This document shows positions 49,301 to 60,869 of a stretch of DNA of 64,000 bases, piece by piece. The notes beneath the pieces are model-generated. The model had not been told where the DNA came from and ran no database searches. It saw nothing but the letters and a program-made list of their open reading frames with translations. The first letter of the stretch is position 1, and each line of letters begins with the position of its first letter. Position numbers and translations under genes: made by a program. Source of the stretch: Caprella mutica (Eukaryota > Arthropoda > Malacostraca > Amphipoda > Caprellidae); NCBI GenBank assembly GCA_947561585.1, contig CANNZV010000505.1:62001-126000 (forward strand), given 5' to 3'.

Positions 49301-50494
49301 CGATGATTTTTCATATAATAGCAAATTACTAACTTACAGAAGAGCACTTGGAGAAGAAAATTTCATTTACTCATTCAAATTGAATTTCCATTAATACCTA
49401 ATATAAACATACAAGTATTTTGACGATACGTCTCTGGAAACTAAATAATTTGCAAGAAAATTATCGTTATTAACTAACATATTACTATCAATAAATCCCT
49501 GAGTTTCCAAAATAGTACTGGGAATCTAAATTAAAACTGCATTAATTAGAAAACCTGCAAATTGACATAATAGTAGGTGAAGAAATATAGTATACTAAAT
49601 TATTGATATAAGTCATTTTTTTAATGTATTGAGGAAAAAAAAGTTTCACTCTCAGGAAGCTAAAGTCAGATCAACACATTCGAACGAAAAGTATTTCGGT
49701 GAATATTTATTGCACTAATTTCCTGTACGTAACTGTATTGGTTTCATCACTCATGTTCTAAGGTAAATTCTGATATCAGTGACGTGTACCTACGTACCAC
49801 TTACCTAATTTTATATATTAATATCTCTTTCAACTGCTACTGAATGATTTAATAGATAATGAATTAGTAGCTAGGTAGGTAGGTACCTTATGTTAACTGT
49901 TAAGCAAGTAGGACTAAGATATCTAACGTATTCTTACATTATTAGTTGATAAATGAGTAGAGTGTAGGCCTAGGAGGCTAGGCCTTACTTATAAAGGCTA
50001 GCTAGGCTATGCGTGAATTGATATCATATTTCCTAGGTACTCCTTATTTTATTGATGCATCTAGTAACTAGGTACTATAAAATATAAATAGCTGGTGGAA
50101 TTTCTTACCTATAGGTACATTGTAAGAGAGATATTTCAATTTGCCTTCGGGTTTGGCTATTATTCCTTTTCTCGTTTTTTTCCTCTGGCACTGTCAGTTG
50201 ACACTTGCTTTTATGATTATGAATCTAGACTGCAGAAGTTGGTGAAATGTTCTCCAATAGATTTTCTATTTCCCTTCCTGTTCTTAACAAAAATATCTGA
50301 TACCTACTCTGCAGCCAGATTGCATTCTTTGTGAATTTTTTTCGAAACTCGCGGTCTTCTAAAAGACATTTATATAGAGTTTCAAAACTTTGTGGCTCAT
50401 CAAATGTGAATTTTCACTTGATCAAATATTCCTGGTCTGTTAATAAGTAACTAAATCTTGGTAGTAATTGCACCTTCCACCACGGCTCTCTTTA

Positions 50495-50640
50495 TATCCC
50501 ATTGCTTGTAGTTTTTATCCCACAGCTCACATTTTTTATCCCACGACTTGCATTTTTTATCCCACGGCTCGTATTTTTTATCCCACGGCTCGCAATTTTT
50601 ATCCCACGGCTCAGATATGATATCCCCACGGCTCTTCAAA
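50495..50640. repeat. 21-bp tandem, about 6 copies
   Basis: Units like TTTATCCCACGGCTCGTATTT with point differences. The minus-strand frame rich in EPWDKK is repeat translation; 21 is divisible by three, which keeps it open. Confidence 0.85.
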
Positions 50641-51027
50641 TAACCTGTTGGTGAAATGGCGGCTCTTAGACAACAACTAATGCAATCTGGCTCTGCAGTC
50701 TACAGTGATCAGTCCAGTCTGTATTTGATGCACACAAACCCACTGCCTTTAGACTTATTCAAGAAACTGAAATAATCCACCATATTTCTAATAATTTGGC
50801 CAATCCACCAACACGGTAACACCAAACTGCAGAATATGGAACATTTTCCCCAGACCCTCTGAGACAAATCTAAGCCCAATTTTAAAAATTAATTGAATAT
50901 TGATTTGATTAATAAAATAGTTCTTAATCTTAAAATCTATTTTGTTAATTGTGATTAATAGCTAGCTATATCAAATTATTAATCCTAATTAAACATTCCA
51001 GGTATTATTTAGCCAATTTATTTTGAA

Positions 51028-54000
51028 ATGTTAATCTTTCGAGGAGCTCTGCTCCTATCATTCCTCGCTTTAATTATAGCAGGTCCGGTTAAAAGAAGAG
51101 ACCATGACTTGTCTCAACAGCAAAATAATGAGATTAATGCAAATGATCACAAAACTGAAGCTGAAAATATAGTAAGTACTTGGCAATTGAATTGCCAAAC
51201 CATTATGATTTATTCAGATTAATTTAATTTGAACAGTTAATCGAAAAAAATTGAAAATATATCATATAATGGATTGATAATGCAATGAGGTTTTTCAATC
51301 TGTTATATATGCAAATTTACATTTAAACTCTTTTCACTTAGCTATAGCTTTTTTTTCAATTCTATTTGTGTATTAGCTAGGTAGTTAGCTATTAATAAAT
51401 AATATCAAAGCCAATAAATTTACTTAGCTACCTCATAATTACTTCAATGTTCATCATATTGTGAAGTTCATCATGAAATTATTCGTGGACAACTATTTAA
51501 TGCATCTTTTTACTTTTAAGGAATTTGCAATCGAATATGGTCGATACCTAAAGGAAGTTGTCCAAACCCTGGAAAGTGATCAAACATTCAGGAAGAAGTT
51601 AGAAGCTGCTGATGCGGATGAAATAAAATCAGGTAAAATAGCCAAGGAGCTTCACTTTGTAGATCATAATGTCAGGACAAAATTAGATGAATTGAAGAGA
51701 AGTGAATTAGAAAGATTGAGACACTTGGCTACAAAGGAACAGGAAAAGAAATTAGGAATTGACAGAAACAGATTGAAAATTCCTGATCATTTGGATCATT
51801 TAAATCCTGATAAATTTGAAATAGAGGATTTGAGAAAGCTTATTAAAGAAGCCACTAAAGATCTACAAATTGCTGATGAACAGAGACATGAAGATTTCAA
51901 AAAATATGAAATGGAAAAGGAATTTGAATACAAAGAAAAACTTGAACATATGACACCTGAGGAGAAACAGAAAGAGGAACTAAAGCATGAAGAGCAAATT
52001 AAGAAGCACAAACAACATCCTAAACTTCACCATCCTGGATCCAAACAACAGCTTGAAGAAGTTTGGGAGGAACAGGACCATATGAATGGTCAGGATTTTG
52101 ATCCTAGAACTTTCTTCCAATTCCATGATTTGGATGGTAATGGATTCTGGGATGAAAATGAAGTAAAGACATTGTTCTTGAAAGAATTGGATAAAATGTA
52201 TGATCCCAATGCTCCTGAAGATGATCTTGAAGAGCGACATGAAGAAATGGAAAGAATGAGGGAGCACATTTTCAAAGAAGCAGATACTAATATGGATGAT
52301 CTTATCAGGTAAAAGATAATAATGTATTAATGTAGATCTTTAATAGTTGAAGTACCTTTTGTATCGAATCAATTTGTTAAATATGCTAAGTAATATTTTC
52401 CTCAAATGTATTCAACTCTTATATCTTACAATTTGAGGTTAGGAATTTGAGGTGAAAATAGCTGGATAACTTTTTCTTTCTGGTCACAGTTTTGAAGAAT
52501 TTTTAGAACAAACACGAAAAGACGAATTCAACAGAGATCAAGGGTGGGATGGTTTAGATGACCAAGAAATTTTCTCTCAACAAGAGTATGAACAGTTCCA
52601 GCAACAGAGAAGACATGAGATGGAAGCTGCTGGGGTGAGTTTGATTGTACAAACTATCTAGACATGTTAACTGTTTAATACATGTTAATTCAAGATCAAA
52701 CATTTGAGTCATGTTCAAACATGTTGAACTATTAAAGTTTTCTCTTTTAATAATTTATTAACATGTTGGACAAGATGTGCTGCATATATAATCACTTAGT
52801 ATTTTTAACCAGATTGTGAATTTGGTGCACTTTTATCTATATCATCTTCCAATATGGAACTGCATAGTGCACACAAACTTAATTCCGAATGCATTCATCG
52901 ATACTAATTGAAGATACACTTTTAGTAATTGGTTGCAGATTAAGCATGTATGTTAGAATATGTATCGTAATCAACGTGTTTATCAACACTTACTGATTTT
53001 TTTCTATGTTTTGCACTGCTTTTCGACCATATCACCATAATGTCAACAGAATGAATAATCTCGCTTCCCTCAAGCTTTTTATTATTTCAAAGACCATTTG
53101 TGGTAGAAACTTAGCACATTAGATTTAGTGGCTCGCATAATACCATTTAGTTTTGAAATATTGAAAATAACTGAGGAAATCATCTTTGTACAACTGGAGT
53201 CAATCTCCAATTTCATCTGATTCTATAGGAAAGAAAAAGAAATGAGAAAAATAAAATTACATCAAGAAAGATCATTGAAACTATAGCTATAAGATGAAGA
53301 AACCACTTTATGTAACTGCATTTGACTGCTTTTTACTTTTCAAATATTTTTATCCATAAATTATTAGTAGTAGATACTTGAATTTTTTAATTTTAATATA
53401 ATGAGACAGTGTCTCGCTATAATAAAAATACATAAATTCAGGTGTATCTACCAATAATAATTTATGAGATACAAATATTTGAAAAGTAAAAAGCAGTCAA
53501 ATGCAGTTACAATGAAAATCTTTCTTTAGCCTTATATAGCTAGTAGCTATTGATGACCTTTCTTTTCATGTTTTTATTTGTCGTACTTTATTTCTGTTCT
53601 TATAAAGTCAGTGAAGAGGATGTTCATTTTATATCAAAGTGGTTTGAAGATTCACTCTGGTGGTACTGTCTTGCCTAGCTTTGTGTCATAAAAATGATTC
53701 TTGATTTTTCTATTAATGAAGCGTTAATAATTCCAGCATGTTGGAATTTGTATTATCATATAACTTTCTGATTGCTTCTGTACAATTTTTCTGCATGTCC
53801 ATCCTCATTTGTTAGTAATAAATCACAGAAGTGAATTTATTTTTGTAGCTACCTTATTACAGCTAGAATAAACTGAAAATACTCAAATTGATCATATTTT
53901 GATTTAAAAAAAGACATTAACTGCTACAATTCTCTGACACTCATCATCTATGTAGCTAACTACATTTTGTAACTCAAAGTTATGACAATTCTAGTTAAAA

Positions 54001-55607
54001 GATCAGTGATGCTTATTCATAATATGAATATGTCCAATAGCTACATAGAACGGCTCAACTGAAATAAAAAATTAAGATTATCATTTATGTGCCTATAATA
54101 AATAGCTAAGTTTTTCAAAAATATATTTAATTTACCCTTGACGAACGACCGGAATTGAATTTTCAAAAGTTAATATTCTATAAACTTCGAATTTGTCTAG
54201 TTAGTAGCCAATAAATAGTTAATATATATACTAATTTTAATTAGTTTTGAAATTTCCAGAATTTATTTTAACATGTAACGCAATAGTCACATTCGTCACT
54301 AGGCTCCACACATTCGATTTATCTCAACAAAGTCCTTTATTTTTTATGTGACAAATTCGTCACGCACGGTCGTAAAGTGATGAAAATGTTATATTAATAA
54401 CAATTTATACAAATTAACTTAATATAACTCATTTTTCAAAATAGCTTTCATTCTCATTTGACGTAGCTAAGCTTTATGATTTGATGTTTTATTTCGAAAT
54501 GCTTCATAAATTAAGCTACACCAATCATCACCCTTATTCCTACTTGATTAAATCACGCAACTGGAAGTCGGCTGATAACACGGTAAGTTATTGTCTACTT
54601 TTCCCAATAGATGCACATCCCAGATAATGCCATTCCTATACCTCATCCATCTGATATGCCTGTCCAACCTGCGATGATGCCTCACCCCAATCAAATGCCA
54701 CCCCAGGGTTATGCCCATGCATCTGATCAGGGATACGGACAAGTTCCTTTAGAGCATTTGCCGCCTCATGCCTATGCCCAAGTGCCTCTCAACCAGGCAC
54801 CCATGCAACAGATGCACCCCAATCAGTTTGCTCAGCCTATTGCTCAATTACCACCTGGGTACCAGGTAAGTTTGGCACAGGGCTACTAATCTACGACAAA
54901 GATGAAACATACGGTAGCTACTGAATTTCTCTCTGCATGGTTAAATAGAAATGATCATTTTGAGTGTTTTTGTATTTTGCTCTTAGTATTTGTTGTGTTG
55001 CTTGCTTGATTTGTCCATGTACTATATGATTTTAATAACTTAACTTCTAAGTTAGCTGCCTCTAAAGTCTGGTTTGAAATTTTTAGTTAAAGTATCTGCT
55101 GAAAAAAGTAGCTACAGAAAAACCAACTTGATGTTATCATTCCAGATGCCAAATGAAGTTAATCGTCAGCCAATAGCTGGACAAGTTCCTCAACAACAAT
55201 TTGGTCAGGTTCCACAACATCAGCAGGTTCCTCAGCAACAATTTGGACAGGTTCCACAACATCAGCAGGTTCCTCAGCAACAATTTGGACAAGTTCCCCA
55301 ACATCAGCAGGTTCCTCAGCAACAATTTGGACAAGCTCCCCAATATCAGCAGGTTCCTCAACAACAATTTGGACAAGTTCCCCAACATCAGCAGGTTCCT
55401 CAGCAACAATTTGGACAAGTTCCACAACAGCCACAGGTTCCCCAGCAACAACAACCACAGGCTCAACAGCAACCACAGGCTCCCCAGCAACAGCAACCAC
55501 AGGTTCCCCAGCATCAGCAGCCACAGGTTCCACAGCAACAGCAACCACAGGTTCCCCAGAATCAGCAGCCACAAATTCCCCAGCAGCAAGGAATCCCAAA
55601 GCAGTAA
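51028..55607 (+). CDS. NUCB1: nucleobindin (NUCB1/2 family EF-hand protein), 5 coding exons, 597 aa
   Basis: Secretory-pathway calcium-binding protein, mainly Golgi lumen in characterised members. Exons 51028-51171, 51521-52308, 52490-52634, 54611-54865, 55146-55607; all junctions GT-AG with matching phase. Residues 1-18 are a signal peptide (MLIFRGALLLSFLALIIA). A charged helical region follows from residue 49 with the family signature DEIKSGKIAKELHFVDHNVR and TKLDELKR. EF-hand loop 1 is DLDGNGFWDENE (residues 251-262) and loop 2 DTNMDDLISFEE (303-314, split by intron 2); both have acidic ligands at 1, 5 and 12. The tail from residue 360 is P/Q-rich, with a 14-residue FGQVPQHQQVPQQQ repeat. 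The start has an in-frame signal peptide. Intron 1 acceptor TTTTAAG is unusual, but the joined frame matches the family. Confidence 0.95.
53255..53577. mobile_element. foldback element in nucleobindin intron 3
   Basis: GTAACTGCATTTGACTGCTT then TTTACTTTTCAAATATTT on the left is repeated in inverse on the right (AAATATTTGAAAAGTAAA, then AAGCAGTCAAATGCAGTTAC). Diverged outer arms extend to 53262 and 53575. The loop has AGACAGTGTCT. It is non-coding and MITE-like. Confidence 0.8.
55185..55430 (+). repeat. 42-bp coding repeat in nucleobindin exon 5
   Basis: About six copies of a 42-bp unit encode FGQVPQHQQVPQQQ. The copies differ mostly at silent positions (CCTCAGCAACAA versus CCTCAACAACAA), so the peptide repeat looks maintained. 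A shorter QQQPQVP-type repeat follows to 55590. The two antisense open frames over this region are shadows. Confidence 0.9.
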
Positions 55608-56450
55608 ACTACTTCTCAGCCAAAATCCTCCCTTGAAAAGCTTCAATAATTTGAATGATCAAATATAATATCAAACAAAGCTATGATCTGATGCTAAGAA
55701 ATATTACTTTTACTCTTTGACATTATTTGTTGTGATTGCAATATCTATATTTTCTCAATTAGGACTGAAAATTTAGCCATTTTAGACCGTACCAATTATA
55801 TTCTCAATGTTCTTTATCAATTAAAGAAGGAAAGAGTTTTTATTTTGAAAACTTCGTCTAGAAGAGAAAATTTATCCAATCATATCCAAGGAGTTTTAGT
55901 TAATGTTAACGTTAAACCACTTTATAATTAATCAATATTGCATGTACCTATTGAAACTATTTAGTTTATTACATGTTTACAATGTCATAAAATGATGATC
56001 TTAATTCAGATCTCTATGCCCTTTTAAATTGGCGCTGAGTTTTATATGAAAGTACTGCAATTACAGTAGCCATCTTCTAGGTGCAATATTATTAATTAAA
56101 AGATAAGCTGAATGGTATTCCAGCTGTGATATCAGTGGTTGCACGGTTTTATTTCTGGATATACACTAATCAGGTTTGGGGTTATTTAGTCTTTCCTTTT
56201 TATTTTCTTGGCTAATTTTAGAAAGTTAGGATTGTTATCTTTACTATATCTTTATCCAAAAATAAGTTATGTTTGGGTTATTATTTTATCGGCATTCTTC
56301 TATGGTATCTTCTTTTTGTTTACCTATTTTATTCTATATTCACTTTATGTTTATTTTTAATTATCTCTCTGCCAAACCAGCACGGAATGCCAAACTATCT
56401 CAAATTACAATAGTTCTTAGATATAACATTTTCAGTTTTTTCTGTATGAC

Positions 56451-56562
56451 TAGGGTAAGTTTAGTGTAGTTGGGGGGTTGCACATTTTTCAAATAAGTTA
56501 AAATGTATTTTTCTTCTAAGACCGAAAATGTGAAACCGCCTGATAATTCGAAACTTACCCTA
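56451..56562. mobile_element. family-1 MITE downstream of the nucleobindin stop
   Basis: TAGGGTAAGTTTAGTG at the left and TAATTCGAAACTTACCCTA at the right, flanked by TA. It sits 28 bp before an AATAAA at 56590, so it is probably within the nucleobindin 3' untranslated region. Confidence 0.8.
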
Positions 56563-56589
56563 ATTGTAAATGATTAGGGACATCCATTC

Positions 56590-56595
56590 AATAAA
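56590..56595 (+). terminator. candidate nucleobindin polyadenylation signal
   Basis: AATAAA 983 bp after the stop codon, followed by a T-rich region (TTCTGTTTGTTTTTTTATTT). I saw no good AATAAA between the stop and this point. Confidence 0.45.
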
Positions 56596-57037
56596 ATATA
56601 AATTATTATTCTGTTTGTTTTTTTATTTATCCATAGTTTCCATATTAAGTTTCAATTTTCACTTAATTTAAATTTTGATTTGCGTAAATATTGATTAATT
56701 TTGAATATAACAGGAAAATACTACCTTCCCAATTAGACGCATATTCTTCATATTATATTTTCAAATTATGAAGTTTATTTACTTGCTTCATATTACAAAT
56801 AAAATATGGATATATAAATAAATAATAAATAGGAGTGTCAATTAAGTAGGTACTATTTAATACAAATATTCAACCAAACCTGATTTCTTCTAATTTACTC
56901 TTCAGGCTAAGTCCGTTTTGACTTTCAATTTCTTACAGATTGAACAAAGTCCAATTTAATGTTTTATAAAGTTCAATTTGAAAAGCAAAAAAATTAATAA
57001 CAAATAATAATAAAAAACTTCAACTATAATAATTGTC

Positions 57038-57197
57038 TAGGGTTGATATCATACCTAGATCCTGAAAATATTATAGACTGAGATAATTTAACTATAATGA
57101 ATCGTTCTAAACCAGTCGTTCATAGTATTCGATCCTATTTCATTTCGTATATGACTCTGAATATCTATGATTTAAGAAGCATATTGTTACAACCCTA
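57038..57197. mobile_element. family-2 MITE, inverted relative to the 26156 copy
   Basis: TAGGGTTGATATCATACCTA at the left is diverged; the right end ATTGTTACAACCCTA is better kept. The internal GTTCTAAACCAG and CATTTCGT blocks are in reverse orientation. Confidence 0.7.
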
Positions 57198-57882
57198 ATA
57201 GTCATTACAAGATCTTCGAAAATGTATTTAACTTTATAGTGTTAATTCCTTTTCAAGTATTAATTACCTTTGTTTAGTAGTAACACACACGCGTAACTGT
57301 GATTAAAAAAACTCCTGGAAAAACTGGTCTGGAGGGCGATTTGAAAATCGAAAGCTTGCTTATGGGTAACCAGTTTGAAAAATGAAACTATTTACCCGCA
57401 GAACAATGGATATACTCAATATAATTATTAATATACCTATAGAAGAATAGGTATACTTTCATATGAAAAGTAAGATTTGAAAACGAGTAGGTACAGTATT
57501 TCGTAATGGAAACTAAAATTTAAAATTATATGAAGTCACGATGCGCATCAAAATAAAACATTTTTAACCATGCTTATTGACCACTATAGTGACCATATAG
57601 TATAACAATATTTCATGGTGTAGAGTAACTACTCAATTACCGGATGTTCTCAAATCTCAGTTACCGTTATGAGGCGTTAACATTAGTTAGTTATTACTTG
57701 ATAGCCAATTTCAATATTGAAAATTCTAGTCTAACTTATCATGACGTATGTCAACAAGTGTAGGACATGATTCCCCCTCCTGACACAAGCCCCAGGACAT
57801 GAAGCACGAGCCCCCCACCTATTACCTTTCACCTTTATTTGAACATAATACATTTTTATATCTATATTTTAACATAGGACAT

Positions 57883-58043
57883 ATTAAAAATTAGAAGATT
57901 TATTTTTAAATAAAAAATACATATTGTCAATATCGAAGCAAACCCGGAGGGCCGTTATGAGGCGTTAAGAAGATTAAAAATTAGAAGATTTATTTTTAAA
58001 TAAAAAATACATATTGTCAATATCGAAGCAAACCCGGAGGGCC
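57883..58043. repeat. 71-bp direct duplication with a copied 17-bp linker
   Basis: 57883-57953 and 57973-58043 are identical. The intervening bases begin with CCGTTATGAGGCGTTAA, which overlaps the end of the first copy and occurs identically at 57664-57680. Confidence 0.9.
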
Positions 58044-58414
58044 AAGCCCACCCAGATCCTCCAGCCGTACCGCTAACCTAACCTTACATATATTATTTAT
58101 AAGGCTGCATTCCACTAAAACGAAGAGAAAAAAGATTGACACATGTGCTGCCATTTATGTTGAGAGTTGCATGCTATGTAGTTTTAATTTATTTATATAG
58201 ATAAAGGAAAAGATGGGTGCGGGGCTCGTGTCCGGAGAAGGGGGGTGGGGGTGCTTTTGTTTGTAATAAGAGGAGGTATTGTGTCCGTACCCCTAGGTCA
58301 ACAGCCACTATCTGGTAACTGTAAGCAGTCGGAGATGGAGTAGACATTATATATAACATACATATGTCTTCATCATATAAATATTATCTGAAGTAACAAC
58401 CTATATTATATATA

Positions 58415-58830
58415 CAGGGTCATCAATAGTTAGCGTTACGAACCATATTATTTATGAAATGAAACGTATACTAGAAGTAACACAGGTAGAATATTGTTGC
58501 AGAATGACTTGAAATTTAGCAGGAATAAGATGAACTCAATATATCATCCATTGAAATCAATGACAAGCTGGAGACGCTTGGAAAAGGACCTACAAGAGTA
58601 ACGAATCTCATGCTGGGAGTATTTTGGCTTTTTCCTAATAAGTTTCGCCTTCAGTGCCTCCAAACTTTGTTGATGTTTGGGCTATCTTCTTCTGATCAGT
58701 TTTGCACATTTATACCTTGTAAGAGTAGTCCTTTGCGTTCACTTTCAAACCCAAATTTATTGTCTTGATTTTCCTGTCTTAAAAGGCTCAACAATTGCTA
58801 TTCTTTTACCTTATACTTTAGTCATGGTTA
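58415..58830 (-). mobile_element. possible decayed Tc1/mariner-type element
   Basis: TATACAGGGTCATCAATAG looks like a mariner-type terminus. The minus strand further in has transposase-like words (VEPF, KFGG...EGETY) broken by stops. The family is not identified and the opposite end not found. Confidence 0.3.
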
Positions 58831-59384
58831 AATTTGAATATCAGACAATATAAATATTCATTTGAAAGTGTCAAAAGTTAAGTTATCATGGAAAAAGATA
58901 CAATATTCTTTCTTACATTAATTGAAATGCTAAATATTGATGGCACTAACATACATGTCATATAAATATAAGCACACATACAAAAGAAAGAAATACAACA
59001 ACTTGAAACATGTTATAAACAAGTTCAAATATCTTGGAAACAAAATTTTTTACTATAAAATTTAATTTACACGTAAAGATGAATTTGTATTTTTAAGTAC
59101 CTATATAGGTATAATTTGCTAAATTAGTGATGGGTCTTTTTGAAGACGTATCTAATCTTGAGTGAATTACGACATGATTTGCTTTAGAAAGTATAAGTGA
59201 CTTATACCTACTTAACTGCTTTCAAGTAGAAAGAACCACTAATTTTACGACCGGTTAATAAACTTTAATTTCCATTTGATAGCGTAAACTCTTCAGAAAA
59301 CGACTACTTTTTTCATATTGTACTAACGCAATAAAAACAATTGATGTGGATTTAGCTCATAATTTATCAGACATTTTCAATCAT

Positions 59385-59540
59385 GTAAGAAAATTGTATA
59401 GAATAATTGGTATTTAACTCTTACTTTTATTGGTATCCATGGTACCAGCAGGTATCATGGATACCAATTAAATAGAGAGTTAAATAACATATCATTATGT
59501 ACCTTTTTCTTTATAGTTTCGAAAACATAAAACACGTACA
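59385..59540. mobile_element. degenerate MITE with central hairpin
   Basis: TTGGTATCCATGGTACC and GGTATCATGGATACCAA are inverted around a short centre, very like the palindrome in the 15532 MITE. The outer ends are too diverged to call. Confidence 0.5.
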
Positions 59541-60623
59541 CCATTTTGTAAAAAAAACAATTATAGGAAAACTAGTAATTTAATGGAAATTTCGACACCT
59601 GCTTCTATATCCATTCTAACTTTTATTTAATTAAGAATATACACATCTGTTGATACATATGAATTACTAACTCAAAAACAATAACATGATACAAATAATA
59701 AGTTTCTAGTTTTCATGGGTAAAATAATATTCAGTCATTCCCAGGTTGGCACACCGGGTACATGCAGCCCAGAATCAAATTTTTCCGGCTAATAAATTAC
59801 AGCTGCACGGATATCAATATCAGTAAATTTTGATAGCACACTATTAAAAACATTGTTTATATATTTACAAACTTTCACTAGATATGTACAATATCTGCCA
59901 TCGATGCATTTAATTGAAGAACCATTAATGTATTAAAAAGTAATTATTGTTATACAATCTGCTTGAAGCTATAGCTGATTTCTCTTATGCAAGAATACAG
60001 CTTTTTCTCTCAAAGCAGATATATATTTTTTCAATAGACTCTATGGGCAGTGATGAAATTATGTGTGAAATTGGTCCCAGTTAATATTCCCATACTCTCT
60101 AACACCAACACCGGGTTCACCAAGTTAGGATGCCAATTTTCTAAAATCAACTATATACTTTCACCTTCAAAATCTAGTTTTATCTAAAGATGCTTAAGTA
60201 ACTGAATGTTAAAAGGATGTCTTATTACGTACCAATGCAACCTATACTGGTTTTTTAAGGCTCGTGGGTACTCGCTTGGAATACATAGCGTAAAGTTCTC
60301 TTCAATTGGCTTTGGAGGCTAGAGTGTGGCGGTTGTGGTGTGTAGGTGCATATCCTGGACAGTGTCGGACAGTGTGGAAACTTTGTGTCGTAAACCACAA
60401 AGAAAATTGAACGCAAACAGTGATTTTATACTTAATTTTTTGATCTCTTTGCAAGGAATTGTAATTTATGTATTATAATTAATGTAACGATGATATTTTA
60501 TAAGAGTTTTAGTGAGAGATGGTTCGTGCGATCCAGCTTCTAGGTTAGAGAGTGAGGGTTAATATTTACTAATTTTCACGTTTTGAAACAGGGATAAATG
60601 ATGATTTTTGTTACTGTTTCTGT

Positions 60624-60813
60624 ATGACAAGATTTGCAATTTTAGTGACCATGTTAAACAAACTGTCTCTATCTGTATTTGTCATGACACTTTGTGTGTG
60701 TCATGCCAGTGTCATAACCTTAGATGACACAGACTTGCCACCTGGGGCACGTAGACAGGGTCGGATTTGGAATTTCGGACAGCAAGCAGATGATGGGAGT
60801 GGCAGCAGTATCG
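60624..60813 (+). CDS. first coding exon of an unrecognised secreted protein
   Basis: The frame starts MTRFAILVTMLNKLSLSVFV; a second in-frame Met at residue 10 could also start. A hydrophobic signal peptide ends near CVCHA, followed by SVITLDDTDLPPGARRQGR and IWNFGQQADDGSGSS. A dibasic-like ARRQGR could be a processing site. The reading stops being protein-like at TATCG|GTAAGG, a strong donor, so the exon probably ends at 60813 in phase 1. Without splicing the frame would stop at 60863. A less AT-rich leader lies at 60290-60400 (GTGTGGCGGTTGTGGTGTG). I do not recognise the family, and no second exon is evident before the window ends. Confidence 0.6.
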
Positions 60814-60869
60814 GTAAGGGAAAGTTACGTTCTAAAGGTTATGGTTATTATCTAACGGGATGAGAGGTT

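Larger units (their letters stand above)
56600..60300. other. intergenic stretch
   Basis: No supported gene. It holds the MITE at 57038, the 71-bp duplication, a G-rich run at 58228-58250 and decayed transposon pieces. TAGCTA words, frequent up to 55.1 kb, are almost absent here. Confidence 0.5.

Noticed and set aside
55137..55646. Antisense open frames of 146-169 codons over nucleobindin exon 5
   Set aside because: Shadows of the Q/P repeat; the sense strand has the spliced, family-matching frame.
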